Below, one piece after another: positions 28,525-40,844 of a stretch of DNA of 64,000 bases. The position numbers were made by a program, and so were the translations under genes. The stretch is from Pythium myriotylum (Eukaryota; Oomycota; Peronosporomycetes; Pythiales; Pythiaceae): positions 980,402 to 1,044,401 of the forward strand of contig JALJCQ010000027.1 in assembly GCA_023091665.1 (NCBI GenBank), read 5' to 3'. Under the pieces are notes generated by a model. That model was not told the origin of the DNA and did no database searches. It saw only the letters and a program-made list of their open reading frames with translations. The first letter of the stretch is position 1. Each line of letters starts with the position of its first letter.

Positions 28525-31500
28525 CGGAGCACGTCGAACTGGACAGTGGGGATCGGCTTGGTCATGATGTCGGCAAGCATGTCTTGGGTCGGGCAATACT
28601 GCAGACACACTTGACCGTCCTCGACCTTCTCACGAACGAAGTGGTAGCGAATGTCGATGTGCTTGGTGCGCTTGTGGAACTCGGGGTTCTTGGCCAACGC
28701 GATCGCACCTTGGTTGTCTTCGTACACCGTGAGCGCTTGGTCACTTGCAACTTCGCCGAGTTCGCACAGGAACGCCTTGAGCCACACGGCTTCTTGGATC
28801 GCTTCCGATAGAGCCATGTACTCTGCTTCGGTCGAGGAGAGGGCGACAGTTCGCTGCTTCTTGCTGCGCCAGCTGATGCATCCGCCGTTGATCATGAACA
28901 CGTAGCCGCTGGTGCTTCGACGTGACTCGATGTCGCCAGCCCAGTCGGCGTCGGAGTAGCCGACCAGTCTTCCGTCGTTCGATGCCGAGAACTGCAGGCC
29001 GTAGGTCGGAGTCGCTTGCAGATACCGGAGCACACGCTTGAGAGCTTGCCAGTGTGTTGGACACGGGTCCGCGGCGAACTGGCTGAGTGTGCCGACTGCC
29101 GCTGCGAGGTCTGGTCGAGTGCCGACCATGAGGTACATCAGTGCACCGACTGCACTTCGGTACGGCACGTTCTTCATGGTGTCTTCGTGCTTGCAACCAC
29201 CTTCACACATGGCCTTGGTCAGCTTGAGTCCGGGGTCTTGAGGAGTCCTCACTGGTTTGCAGTCTTGCATGCCGAACTTGGTCAGGATCGACTGCAGGAA
29301 CTTGGTCTGCCGCATGGTCACGTCGCCGGACTTGGGGTCTTGATCAACTTCCATGCCGAGGCAGTACTTGAGTTCGCCGAGGTCGGACATCTCGAAGCGT
29401 TCGCTGAGTGCACGCTTGGTCGCCGTGAGCAACTCGAGGCTGTTGCAGGCGAGGATGAGGTCGTCGACGTAGATCACCACGAAGATCATCGCTGAGCCGC
29501 TCCGCTTGACGTACACGCAGTGGTCCATCTCGCACTTGGTAAAGCCGACCTTGCGCATGAAGGCGTCGATCGTCTGGTTCCACATGCGCGGTGACTGCTT
29601 GAGACCGTAGAGCGAGCGCTTGAGCTTGCACACGTAGTCGGGGTGGCGCTGGTCGACGAAGCCTTCGGGCTGCTTCATGTAGATTTCTTCGTCGAGGTTG
29701 CCGTTCAGGAACGCCGTCTTGACATCCATCTGATGGATCATGAGCTTGTGTCGAGCGGCGATGCTGAGGATGGTGCGGATCGACGTGAACTTGGCGACGG
29801 GTGCGAACGTCTCTTCGAAGTCGATGCCGTGCTTCTGCAGGAACCCCTTGGCAACGAGTCGAGCCTTGTACCGCTCGACGAGTCCTTCGGCGGTTTCCTT
29901 GACCTTGAACACCCACTTGCTGGTGATGGCCTTGCGACCGACTGGCAAAGGGACTAGGTCCCAGGTCTCGTTCTTCTTGAGCGACTCAAGCTCGGAGTCG
30001 CAGGCTTCCTTCCAGTTGCTGGCGTCGTCGGATTCCATCGCCGACTTGAACGATGTCGGCAACTCTCCCCCTGAATTCACGACGAGAGCAAACTCTTCGT
30101 AATCTTGGTCTTCTCCCCCTTGTTCTTGCACGTCTTCGCCTTCTTCATCTTCATCTTCTACGCCTTCCTCTTCGATCGACGTGAGCAGTGCAGACAGATC
30201 TTCGAGCGATGTCCATGGACCTTGCGTGGGTGGTGGAGTCGCACCACTTGTGCGTCCAACACGTCCGTAGCGCTTCTCAACTGGCGGTTCAGCCAGGTTC
30301 TCGAGCGAGTGCGTGCGAGAGTGGCGCTTGGACCCTGGTGCGTAGTCGACATTCGGCTGCTGGGCCGATGCTGGTGCTGCTGGACGCTGCGACCGCTGGC
30401 CCTGTTGCCACTCCGGTCGCTCGTAGCTGCGCTGACTTGGTGCTGGTGAGGCTGGCTGCTCACCCATGTCTTCATCATCTTGGTTGTCGGTTGCTTCATC
30501 TTGATCTTCATCATCTTCATCGTCGCGGAACTCGACGGACTTGCTCCAGGGTTCTTCGCGCTTGCCATCGTCGAACGTGTCTTCCATGAACTGCGCGTCT
30601 CGACTGATGACGATCCGGCCGGTTGCGATTTCTTCAAACCGATACGCCTTCTCGTGGTCCGAGTAGCCGAGGAACCGACACAAGATGGCTCGGGCGTCGA
30701 ACTTCGACCGCTTCTCCTTGGGCACGTGGACGTACGCATGGCAGCCGAACACCTTGAAGTTGGCGAGCAAGGGCTTCTTCCCGTACCATTCTTCGTACGG
30801 CGACTTGTACAAGTCTTGAGCGCGGGTCGGAAGTCGGTTGCGAACTTCGACTGCAGTCATGACGGCTTCGCCCCAGTACTCGTCGGACAAGTTGGCATGG
30901 TGGAGCTTGCAACGACCACACTCACCGATGGTTCGGTTCATGCGCTCCGCCACACCGTTCAGCTGAGGCGTGTGTGGCGGCGTGACGTCGTGCTCGATGC
31001 CACGCTTGCGGCAGAACTTGGCAAGTTTGGCCGACTGGTACTCGCCGCCGCCGTCGGTTCGAAGCACCTTGACTCGACGACCGGTTTGGTTCTCGGCCCA
31101 GTTGACGAACTCGACGAACTTGTCGTAGACTTCGTCCTTGGACCGCATCAGGTACAACTTGCACAGTCGAGACTTGTCGTCGGTGAAGGTGGCGAAGTAC
31201 TTCATGCCACCGAAAGTCGGAGTCTTCATGGGGCCGGCCACATCGCTGTATACGACGTCAAGCAGATTCGCAGACCGCTTGGTCGTGCCCGACTGGAACT
31301 TGACGCGAGTCAGCTTGCCGAGTGCACAGCCTTCACAGACCTCCCACTCTTGCACAGACCCGATATCGAGTCCGTCGGCGAGGTCCTTCTTGACGATGGC
31401 TTCGAGTCCGCTGAAGCCGATGTGACCGAGTCGGAGGTGCCACAGGTACGACTTGGACATGGCGCGACCTCGTCTTGCACTGGCGGCGTGGGCTGCTTCA

Positions 31501-32810
31501 GTCGACACTGGAGACATGTTGAGCTTGAACAGACCCTTGCCGATTCGAGTGCCGATGGTCCGCTTGGCGCCCTTGAGAACGACGAAGCAACCGTCCTTGT
31601 CGAACGTCACGGGAGCAACGTCCTCCGTGAATCTTCCGACCGAGAACAGGTTGCGGCTGAGCTTGGGGATATGCCACACGTTGGTGAGCAAACCCTTCTT
31701 GACACCGCTTGGAGTCTTCATCGACATGAGAATGTCTCCCACGCCAACTGCTTGGACCGTGCCATCATCGGCCAGATGCACGTCGACTGGGTCAATCTTC
31801 TTGTAGTTCATCATGAACTGCTTGGTTCGCGACATGTGCTGAGTCGCACCCGAGTCGACCAACCACGCCGTGGATTGACTCGACTTGCCTTGGGTCTTCC
31901 CGACCGAGAACAGGTACTCGCCGGGGTCTTCATCTCGCGCAAGGTTCGCTCGCTGGAACCGTTGCCGAGGGTTGCCGTTTCCGTTGCCGTTGCCGTTTCC
32001 GTTTCCGTTGCCGTTGCCGTTGCCGTTGCCGTTGTCCTTGACACGCGAGTGGCACTCCGCGGCCCAATGACCGATCTTGCCGCAGTAGTTGCACGTGCCA
32101 GTCTTCTTGACTGCACGGCCCTTGGGCTTCGCGTCACTTGTCATGAACGCTTGGCCAAGCGTGGCTCCGTCGCCACCTTGCTCCTTGCGCTTCATGTCTT
32201 CATGGAGCAGCCGAGACGTCACGAGTTCCCACGTGAGCGCGTCGACACGCGACTCCAACGCCGTGATGAGGAACTGGTACGACTCGCTGAGACTGTCGAG
32301 AAGCGTGATCACCAAGTCGTCTTCGCTGACCGGAGCGCCGACTGCGTCGAGTTGCTCGGCCAGGGTCTTGAGCTTGTTGATGTGCGTGAGCACATCGTCA
32401 CCTTCTTCCATCATGGTCGTGAAGAAACGACGACGAAGAAAGAGCTTGTTGGCAAGGCTCTTCTTCTCGAAGTGTTCTTCCAGTCTTGACCATGTATCTT
32501 GCGCACCACTCGCCGACCGAACCAGCGGGAGCTGCGAGTCTTCCATCGCGAGACAGATCATCGCGAGCGCCTTGCGAGACTTCTTCTTGAAGAGGGCTCG
32601 GTCCGCGTCGGTCTGGCACTGCTCGAGTTTGACCTCTCCACAGACAACTTCCCAGACGTCGCGTTCTTCGAGCACCATCTGCATCTTGAACTTCCATGTG
32701 TGGAAGTTGGTTCCGTCGAACTTGTTGATGCGGGCTGGGGTGGTCGAATCCATGGCGAAGGCTGGGGAGGCGAAGTCGGTGGAGGCAGAGTCGGCTGGGC
32801 TTGGGCTCAT
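28479..32810 (-). CDS. copia Gag-Pol polyprotein, element A'
   Basis: 1443 codons with all catalytic motifs present and SLYGLKQ intact (unlike element A). Gag is Val60/Ala100/Asp172. In the integrase, the Tyr after two Pro before TPQLNG is His (residue 613, codon 30972-30974), between the second Asp and the Glu. A cluster of three changes at 29571, 29589 and 29592 is not seen in the other three elements, which suggests a conversion tract from an unseen copy. The stop is in LTR 28166-28524. Confidence 0.92.
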   Translation of the reverse strand: MSPSPADSASTDFASPAFAMDSTTPARINKFDGTNFHTWKFKMQMVLEERDVWEVVCGEVKLEQCQTDADRALFKKKSRKALAMICLAMEDSQLPLVRSASGAQDTWSRLEEHFEKKSLANKLFLRRRFFTTMMEEGDDVLTHINKLKTLAEQLDAVGAPVSEDDLVITLLDSLSESYQFLITALESRVDALTWELVTSRLLHEDMKRKEQGGDGATLGQAFMTSDAKPKGRAVKKTGTCNYCGKIGHWAAECHSRVKDNGNGNGNGNGNGNGNGNGNGNPRQRFQRANLARDEDPGEYLFSVGKTQGKSSQSTAWLVDSGATQHMSRTKQFMMNYKKIDPVDVHLADDGTVQAVGVGDILMSMKTPSGVKKGLLTNVWHIPKLSRNLFSVGRFTEDVAPVTFDKDGCFVVLKGAKRTIGTRIGKGLFKLNMSPVSTEAAHAASARRGRAMSKSYLWHLRLGHIGFSGLEAIVKKDLADGLDIGSVQEWEVCEGCALGKLTRVKFQSGTTKRSANLLDVVYSDVAGPMKTPTFGGMKYFATFTDDKSRLCKLYLMRSKDEVYDKFVEFVNWAENQTGRRVKVLRTDGGGEYQSAKLAKFCRKRGIEHDVTPPHTPQLNGVAERMNRTIGECGRCKLHHANLSDEYWGEAVMTAVEVRNRLPTRAQDLYKSPYEEWYGKKPLLANFKVFGCHAYVHVPKEKRSKFDARAILCRFLGYSDHEKAYRFEEIATGRIVISRDAQFMEDTFDDGKREEPWSKSVEFRDDEDDEDQDEATDNQDDEDMGEQPASPAPSQRSYERPEWQQGQRSQRPAAPASAQQPNVDYAPGSKRHSRTHSLENLAEPPVEKRYGRVGRTSGATPPPTQGPWTSLEDLSALLTSIEEEGVEDEDEEGEDVQEQGGEDQDYEEFALVVNSGGELPTSFKSAMESDDASNWKEACDSELESLKKNETWDLVPLPVGRKAITSKWVFKVKETAEGLVERYKARLVAKGFLQKHGIDFEETFAPVAKFTSIRTILSIAARHKLMIHQMDVKTAFLNGNLDEEIYMKQPEGFVDQRHPDYVCKLKRSLYGLKQSPRMWNQTIDAFMRKVGFTKCEMDHCVYVKRSGSAMIFVVIYVDDLILACNSLELLTATKRALSERFEMSDLGELKYCLGMEVDQDPKSGDVTMRQTKFLQSILTKFGMQDCKPVRTPQDPGLKLTKAMCEGGCKHEDTMKNVPYRSAVGALMYLMVGTRPDLAAAVGTLSQFAADPCPTHWQALKRVLRYLQATPTYGLQFSASNDGRLVGYSDADWAGDIESRRSTSGYVFMINGGCISWRSKKQRTVALSSTEAEYMALSEAIQEAVWLKAFLCELGEVASDQALTVYEDNQGAIALAKNPEFHKRTKHIDIRYHFVREKVEDGQVCLQYCPTQDMLADIMTKPIPTVQFDVLRVEDDAPRTQRHHSS

Positions 32811-32814
32811 AACC

Positions 32815-33173
32815 TGTTGGAAGGTCGCTTGGTTGGTGGGATGCAAAATGCAAAGTGAATTGATCGGGACTTAGTTCGCTGCTGCTACCTCTAAGCCGTC
32901 TGTGTGTGTCCTACGCTACCGTAATCAAATGTATGTCCTACCTATCGTAAACATATGCAAACATAGACTGACTTCGTGGATACTTCAACGAAGTCGATGG
33001 GTGGCACTGGATTCAAACCAGAACCAGACGGAGAATCTTCCACATGTCGAATCTTCCACATGTCGAATCTTCCACGGAGAATCTTCTGCAGGAGAATCTT
33101 CTACAGCCGAGCTTCAACTGCCGAGCTTCAACTGGAATGATGACGCTGGGTTCGAGGCGCATCATCTTCAACA
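32815..33173 (-). repeat. LTR shared by elements A' and B' (complex 2)
   Basis: 359 bp, inner type; followed at 33174 by CGGAG of element B' internal sequence. Confidence 0.92.
32843..32858 (-). promoter_or_regulatory. Inr + FPR core promoter of element A'
   Basis: TCACTTT/ATTTTGC on the minus strand, upstream of the gag ATG at 32810. Confidence 0.6.
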
Positions 33174-36100
33174 CGGAGCACGTCGAACTGGACAGTGGGG
33201 ATCGGCTTGGTCATGATGTCGGCAAGCATGTCTTGGGTCGGGCAATACTGCAGACACACTTGACCGTCCTCGACCTTCTCACGAACGAAGTGGTAGCGAA
33301 TGTCGATGTGCTTGGTGCGCTTGTGGAACTCGGGGTTCTTGGCCAACGCGATCGCACCTTGGTTGTCTTCGTACACCGTGAGCGCTTGGTCACTTGCAAC
33401 TTCGCCGAGTTCGCACAGGAACGCCTTGAGCCACACGGCTTCTTGGATCGCTTCCGATAGAGCCATGTACTCTGCTTCGGTCGAGGAGAGGGCGACAGTT
33501 CGCTGCTTCTTGCTGCGCCAGCTGATGCATCCGCCGTTGATCATGAACACGTAGCCGCTGGTGCTTCGACGTGACTCGATGTCGCCAGCCCAGTCGGCGT
33601 CGGAGTAGCCGACCAGTCTTCCGTCGTTCGATGCCGAGAACTGCAGGCCGTAGGTCGGAGTCGCTTGCAGATACCGGAGCACACGCTTGAGAGCTTGCCA
33701 GTGTGTTGGACACGGGTCCGCGGCGAACTGGCTGAGTGTGCCGACTGCCGCTGCGAGGTCTGGTCGAGTGCCGACCATGAGGTACATCAGTGCACCGACT
33801 GCACTTCGGTACGGCACGTTCTTCATGGTGTCTTCGTGCTTGCAACCACCTTCACACATGGCCTTGGTCAGCTTGAGTCCGGGGTCTTGAGGAGTCCTCA
33901 CTGGTTTGCAGTCTTGCATGCCGAACTTGGTCAGGATCGACTGCAGGAACTTGGTCTGCCGCATGGTCACGTCGCCGGACTTGGGGTCTTGATCAACTTC
34001 CATGCCGAGGCAGTACTTGAGTTCGCCGAGGTCGGACATCTCGAAGCGTTCGCTGAGTGCACGCTTGGTCGCCGTGAGCAACTCGAGGCTGTTGCAGGCG
34101 AGGATGAGGTCGTCGACGTAGATCACCACGAAGATCATCGCTGAGCCGCTCCGCTTGACGTACACGCAGTGGTCCATCTCGCACTTGGTGAAGCCGACCT
34201 TGCGCATGAAGGCGTCGATGGTCTGGTTCCACATGCGTGGCGACTGCTTGAGACCGTAGAGCGAGCGCTTGAGCTTGCACACGTAGTCGGGGTGGCGCTG
34301 GTCGACGAAGCCTTCGGGCTGCTTCATGTAGATTTCTTCGTCGAGGTTGCCGTTCAGGAACGCCGTCTTGACATCCATCTGATGGATCATGAGCTTGTGT
34401 CGAGCGGCGATGCTGAGGATGGTGCGGATCGACGTGAACTTGGCGACGGGTGCGAACGTCTCTTCGAAGTCGATGCCGTGCTTCTGCAGGAACCCCTTGG
34501 CAACGAGTCGAGCCTTGTACCGCTCGACGAGTCCTTCGGCGGTTTCCTTGACCTTGAACACCCACTTGCTGGTGATGGCCTTGCGACCGACTGGCAAAGG
34601 GACTAGGTCCCAGGTCTCGTTCTTCTTGAGCGACTCAAGCTCGGAGTCGCAGGCTTCCTTCCAGTTGCTGGCGTCGTCGGATTCCATCGCCGACTTGAAC
34701 GATGTCGGCAACTCTCCCCCTGAATTCACGACGAGAGCAAACTCTTCGTAATCTTGGTCTTCTCCCCCTTGTTCTTGCACGTCTTCGCCTTCTTCATCTT
34801 CATCTTCTACGCCTTCCTCTTCGATCGACGTGAGCAGTGCAGACAGATCTTCGAGCGATGTCCATGGACCTTGCGTGGGTGGTGGAGTCGCACCACTTGT
34901 GCGTCCAACACGTCCGTAGCGCTTCTCAACTGGCGGTTCAGCCAGGTTCTCGAGCGAGTGCGTGCGAGAGTGGCGCTTGGACCCTGGTGCGTAGTCGACA
35001 TTCGGCTGCTGGGCCGATGCTGGTGCTGCTGGACGCTGCGACCGCTGGCCCTGTTGCCACTCCGGTCGCTCGTAGCTGCGCTGACTTGGTGCTGGTGAGG
35101 CTGGCTGCTCACCCATGTCTTCATCATCTTGGTTGTCGGTTGCTTCATCTTGATCCTCATCATCTTCATCGTCGCGGAACTCGACGGACTTGCTCCAGGG
35201 TTCTTCGCGCTTGCCATCGTCGAACGTGTCTTCCATGAACTGCGCGTCTCGACTGATGACGATCCGGCCGGTTGCGATTTCTTCAAACCGATACGCTTTC
35301 TCGTGGTCCGAGTAGCCGAGGAACCGACACAAGATGGCTCGGGCGTCGAACTTCGACCGCTTCTCCTTGGGCACGTGGACGTACGCATGGCAGCCGAACA
35401 CCTTGAAGTTGGCGAGCAAGGGCTTCTTCCCGTACCATTCTTCGTACGGCGACTTGTACAAGTCTTGAGCGCGGGTCGGAAGTCGGTTGCGAACTTCGAC
35501 TGCAGTCATGACGGCTTCGCCCCAGTACTCGTCGGACAAGTTGGCATGGTGGAGCTTGCAACGACCACACTCACCGATGGTTCGGTTCATGCGCTCCGCC
35601 ACACCGTTCAGCTGAGGCGTGTATGGCGGCGTGACGTCGTGCTCGATGCCACGCTTGCGGCAGAACTTGGCAAGTTTGGCCGACTGGTACTCGCCGCCGC
35701 CGTCGGTTCGAAGCACCTTGACTCGACGACCGGTTTGGTTCTCGGCCCAGTTGACGAACTCGACGAACTTGTCGTAGACTTCGTCCTTGGACCGCATCAG
35801 GTACAACTTGCACAGTCGAGACTTGTCGTCGGTGAACGTGGCGAAGTACTTCATGCCACCGAAAGTCGGAGTCTTCATGGGGCCGGCCACATCGCTGTAT
35901 ACGACGTCAAGCAGATTCGCAGACCGCTTGGTCGTGCCCGACTGGAACTTGACGCGAGTCAGCTTGCCGAGTGCACAGCCTTCACAGACCTCCCACTCTT
36001 GCACAGACCCGATATCGAGTCCGTCGGCGAGGTCCTTCTTGACGATGGCTTCGAGTCCGCTGAAGCCGATGTGACCGAGTCGGAGGTGCCACAGGTACGA

Positions 36101-36653
36101 CTTGGACATGGCGCGACCTCGTCTTGCACTGGCGGCGTGGGCTGCTTCAGTCGACACTGGAGACATGTTGAGCTTGAACAGACCCTTGCCGATTCGAGTG
36201 CCGATGGTCCGCTTGGCGCCCTTGAGAACGACGAAGCAACCGTCCTTGTCGAACGTCACGGGAGCAACGTCCTCCGTGAATCTTCCGACCGAGAACAGGT
36301 TGCGGCTGAGCTTGGGGATATGCCACACGTTGGTGAGCAAACCCTTCTTGACACCGCTTGGAGTCTTCATCGACATGAGAATGTCTCCCACGCCAACTGC
36401 TTGGACCGTGCCATCATCGGCCAGATGCACGTCGACTGGGTCAATCTTCTTGTAGTTCATCATGAACTGCTTGGTTCGCGACATGTGCTGAGTCGCACCC
36501 GAGTCGACCAACCACGCCGTGGATTGACTCGACTTGCCTTGGGTCTTCCCGACCGAGAACAGGTACTCGCCGGGGTCTTCATCTCGCGCAAGGTTCGCTC
36601 GCTGGAACCGTTGCGGAGGGTTGCCGTTTCCGTTGCCGTTGCCGTTGCCGTTT

Positions 36654-36689
<36 letters not shown>

Positions 36690-37465
36690 TCCTTGACACG
36701 CGAGTGGCACTCCGCGGCCCAATGACCGATCTTGCCGCAGTAGTTGCACGTGCCAGTCTTCTTGACTGCACGGCCCTTGGGCTTCGCGTCACTTGTCATG
36801 AACGCTTGGCCAAGCGTGGCTCCGTCGCCACCTTGCTCCTTGCGCTTCATGTCTTCATGGAGCAGCCGAGACGTCACGAGTTCCCACGTGAGCGCGTCGA
36901 CACGCGACTCCAACGCCGTGATGAGGAACTGGTACGACTCGCTGAGACTGCCGAGAAGCGTGATCACCAAGTCGTCTTCGCTGACCGGAGCGCCGACTGC
37001 GTCGAGTTGCTCGGCCAGGGTCTTGAGCTTGTTGATGTGCGTGAGCACATCGTCACCTTCTTCCATCATGGTCGTGAAGAAACGACGACGAAGAAAGAGC
37101 TTGTTGGCAAGGCTCTTCTTCTCGAAGTGTTCTTCCAGTCTTGACCATGTATCTTGCGCACCACTCACCGACCGAACCAGCGGGAGCTGCGAGTCTTCCA
37201 TCGCGAGACAGATCATCGCGAGCGCCTTGCGAGACTTCTTCTTGAAGAGGGCTCGGTCCGCGTCGGTCTGGCACTGCTCGAGTTTGACCTCTCCACAGAC
37301 AACTTCCCAGACGTCGCGTTCTTCGAGCACCATCTGCATCTTGAACTTCCATGTGTGGAAGTTGGTTCCGTCGAACTTGTTGATGCGAGCTGGGGTGGTC
37401 GAATCCATGGCGAAGGCTGGGGAGGCGAAGTCGGTGGAGGCAGAGTCGGCTGGGCTTGGGCTCAT
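33128..37465 (-). CDS. copia Gag-Pol polyprotein, element B'
   Basis: 1445 codons, all motifs intact including SLYGLKQ. Gag is Val60/Val100/Gly172 (the same as unit 8 next to it), and the Asn/Gly tract ends PPQ as in element B. In the middle of pol it shares silent variants with element A (for example GTGAACGTGG near 35835) where A' instead matches B. It is therefore a mosaic, not a simple copy of B. Confidence 0.93.
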
Positions 37466-37469
37466 AACC

Positions 37470-37844
37470 TGTTGGAAGGTCGCTTGGTTGGTGGGATGCA
37501 AAATGCAAAGTGAATTGATCGGGACTTAGTTCGCTACTGCTACCTCTAAGCCGTCTGTGTGTGTCCTACGCTACCATAATCAAATGTATGTCCTACCTAT
37601 CGTAAACATATGCAAACATAAACTGACTTCGTGGATACTTCAACGAAGTCGATGGGTGGCACTGGATTCAAACCAGAACCAGACGGAGAATCTTCCACAT
37701 GTCGAATCTTCCACATGTCGAATCTTCCACATGTCGAATCTTCCACGGAGAATCTTCTGCAGGAGAATCTTCTACAGCCGAGCTTCAACTGCCGAGCTTC
37801 AACTGGAATGATGACGCTGGGTTCGAGGCGCATCATCTTCAACA
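37470..37844 (-). repeat. outer 5' LTR of complex 2, expanded (375 bp)
   Basis: Has three copies of the 16-bp motif (CACATGTCGAATCTTC) where all other family-1 LTRs have two, giving 16 extra bp. Otherwise outer-type variants. Confidence 0.92.
37498..37513 (-). promoter_or_regulatory. Inr + FPR core promoter of element B'
   Basis: TCACTTT/ATTTTGC on the minus strand, upstream of the gag ATG at 37465. Confidence 0.6.
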
Positions 37845-39140
37845 AGCTCGAGATACCTCAGGGGTTGGTGGGACGATGTGCGCGTCACCAAAGCTTTGGC
37901 GGGACGGAGCCTCCTTTGTAACTCGGCAAATGATCTCCAAGAGTCGCTGCATCGGATACCTTCGACGACCTGCGTAGACCTTCAGTGTTGCGTTGAATGT
38001 CTCGCATGGATTGTTGGTTGTGGCATACCCACATGGCGAATGGAACACTTGCCACTTGGAGTATCGACCATCCAGCCACTGTTTCTCGAAGTATATCCTG
38101 AACGCAAGCAGGTCTGGAACAGCTCGCCACGAATCCAACACCTCAAGCTTGCGAGTCTCGTACGTTCCTGGTGATCTTGAGTAGTGCATCTTCATAATTC
38201 CGTCCATCATGATCTTCCGATGCTGCGGCTCGAGATTCCTTGTGTGTTTCCGCACGTTGTACAACACATGAAAGAAGCACATGAGATACTTTGCAGACTT
38301 GAATTCTGGGACAGCGTGGACCGCGTTGAACTGTGCATCTTCGGCGTCACCCATGACGGCACTGATGCGCAGCCTTGCAGCTGGACGAATGCGCTTGGCT
38401 ATGTCAACGAGACTCTCAAGGCACTCGAGTGCACAAGGCAAGAGTGCACGTGTGGTCACCCCAATAACAAATGAGTCCGAATCGGTGCCCGCCCCAACGC
38501 GAACGTGACCGGCTTCATAATGACGGCCAAACATGAATGGTTCATCGTCTTGGAGGTCGCTGTGGTAGTGATGCTTGTGGATGAGCTGCTGGACAGCTAA
38601 ATGGCTGTTCTTGCACCCCAAACTTCTCCGGAGATATTTGACACAGTTCTGTATCTGCTGTAGCGTTGGATATCCCCATAAGGGTTGGATAATGTCTGGG
38701 TCGCTTCGTAGGTTGCCCAGGATCATTCTTGGCGGAATCATGCAATCGTCTTGCTGGACGATGTACTTCTTCATCTCTTCAGTGATCATAGGCTTATGTT
38801 CTCTTCCACAAGCCACAATGTCGCCACGAGCGTGGGCGTGTCCATTGTGGTACACTGCCCACACACCACTGGTCGAGCACGCCAACACCTTCCACTTGAA
38901 CAGGCACGCAGCGGTTGGCTGGCATGTGGGACTTCGGCAAACGAGACGGCGGATCGTCATAAGATGAGTCGTGGCTGCACACAGTTGACAATACGCGGTA
39001 TCTGTGTGTGTCACACGGCTACAGCAGAATTCTGCGTCCCTGTAGGTCTGATAGTCGTAGGTTGAAAGCAGCGTTTGCACCATAATCCACTCGGGTTGGG
39101 CTGGTCGCTCGCCTGCTCCATCATCGGATGCGTCATTCAT
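37839..39140 (-). pseudogene. MULE transposase N-terminal and central part, unit 7 (split)
   Basis: Same break point as the unit 5 gene. MULE sequence starts after the AGCTC duplicate 37845-37849; the few codons before it are LTR. Upstream flank is the G/4G variant. Confidence 0.8.
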
Positions 39141-39512
39141 CGTCACTGCAATTGTTGGGGTCTGGTGGATGAGCGGTATCGGATACCGGTACCACTACCG
39201 GTTCACAAGGTCACAAGGATATTAGTGTTGACCACCTTATTCTTGATCCTGATTAGGACGGGGTCATTCTCTACCCGCAGCCTGTGCCAGTCAACCAAAA
39301 CCACTCTATATTTCACCCTCCTCGCAATCATGCCTGTGCCATTCACCATTCGGTCGTGTAGTTGCCTTCAAACCCTGTGTTTTTCACTTTTTTGACTGTG
39401 CAATTCAACCTCTCTCCACACAGACGGCTTAGAGGTAGCAGCGGCGAACTAAGTCCCGATCAATACACTTTGCATTTTGCATCCCACCAACCAAGCGACC
39501 TTCCAACAGGTT

Positions 39513-40844
39513 ATGAGCCCAAGCCCAGCCGACTCTGCCTCCACCGACTTCGCCTCCCCAGCCTTCGCCATGGATTCGACCACCCCAGCCCGCATCAACA
39601 AGTTCGACGGAACCAACTTCCACACATGGAAGTTCAAGATGCAGATGGTGCTCGAAGAACGCGACGTCTGGGAAGTTGTCTGTGGAGAGGTCAAACTCGA
39701 GCAGTGCCAGACCGACGCGGACCGAGCCCTCTTCAAGAAGAAGTCTCGCAAGGCGCTCGCGATGATCTGTCTCGCGATGGAAGACTCGCAGCTCCCGCTG
39801 GTTCGGTCGGTGAGTGGTGCGCAAGATACATGGTCAAGACTGGAAGAACACTTCGAGAAGAAGAGCCTTGCCAACAAGCTCTTTCTTCGTCGTCGTTTCT
39901 TCACGACCATGATGGAAGAAGGTGACGATGTGCTCACGCACATCAACAAGCTCAAGACCCTGGCCGAGCAACTCGACGCAGTCGGCGCTCCGGTCAGCGA
40001 AGACGACTTGGTGATCACGCTTCTCGGCAGTCTCAGCGAGTCGTACCAGTTCCTCATCACGGCGTTGGAGTCGCGTGTCGACGCGCTCACGTGGGAACTC
40101 GTGACGTCTCGGCTGCTCCATGAAGACATGAAGCGCAAGGAGCAAGGTGGCGACGGAGCCACGCTTGGCCAAGCGTTCATGACAAGTGACGCGAAGCCCA
40201 AGGGCCGTGCAGTCAAGAAGACTGGCACGTGCAACTACTGCGGCAAGATCGGTCATTGGGCCGCGGAGTGCCACTCGCGTGTCAAGGACAACGGCAACGG
40301 CAACGGCAACTCCGGCGGCAACGGCAACGGAAACGGCAACCCTCGGCAACGGTTCCAGCGAGCCAACCTTGCGCGAGATGAAGGCCCCGGCGAGTACCTG
40401 TATAAGATCCTCGTCGAATGGCACAGTAGTGCTTATGCGTTCTCGCACGAGACATATATATGGCTCATCAGTTCGGTACACCGCAACCATGTCGCCGGAT
40501 ATCAATGCTGCAGCAGCTCGAGATACCTCAGGGGTTGGTGGGACGATGTGCGCGTCACCAAAGCTTTGGCGGGACGGAGCCTCCTTTGTAACTCGGCAAA
40601 TGATCTCCAAGAGTCGCTGCATCGGATACCTTCGACGACCTGCGTAGACCTTCAGTGTTGCGTTGAATGTCTCGCATGGATTGTTGGTTGTGGCATACCC
40701 ACATGGCGAATGGAACACTTGCCACTTGGAGTATCGACCATCCAGCCACTGTTTCTCGAAGTATATCCTGAACGCAAGCAGGTCTGGAACAGCTCGCCAC
40801 GAATCCAACACCTCAAGCTTGCGAGTCTCGTACGTTCCTGGTGA
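39513..40844 (+). CDS. copia gag, unit 8
   Basis: 443 codons; Val60/Val100/Gly172. Copia homology ends at 40401. Confidence 0.7.
   Translation: MSPSPADSASTDFASPAFAMDSTTPARINKFDGTNFHTWKFKMQMVLEERDVWEVVCGEVKLEQCQTDADRALFKKKSRKALAMICLAMEDSQLPLVRSVSGAQDTWSRLEEHFEKKSLANKLFLRRRFFTTMMEEGDDVLTHINKLKTLAEQLDAVGAPVSEDDLVITLLGSLSESYQFLITALESRVDALTWELVTSRLLHEDMKRKEQGGDGATLGQAFMTSDAKPKGRAVKKTGTCNYCGKIGHWAAECHSRVKDNGNGNGNSGGNGNGNGNPRQRFQRANLARDEGPGEYLYKILVEWHSSAYAFSHETYIWLISSVHRNHVAGYQCCSSSRYLRGWWDDVRVTKALAGRSLLCNSANDLQESLHRIPSTTCVDLQCCVECLAWIVGCGIPTWRMEHLPLGVSTIQPLFLEVYPERKQVWNSSPRIQHLKLASLVRSW

Larger units (their letters stand above)
27760..37844 (-). mobile_element. copia insertion complex 2 (10,085 bp), duplicate of complex 1
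   Basis: Same insertion base, same AGCTC duplication (27755-27759 and 37845-37849), same inner LTR with CTCCG duplication, and same 47-bp tail as complex 1, offset by 15,421 bp at its left end. Removing 10,085 + 5 bp restores a 2670-bp unit. From right to left: LTR 37470-37844, internal B' 33174-37469, LTR 32815-33173, internal A' 28525-32814, LTR 28166-28524, tail 28119-28165, LTR 27760-28118. Single-base variants in A' and B' are mosaics of those in A and B. Confidence 0.9.
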
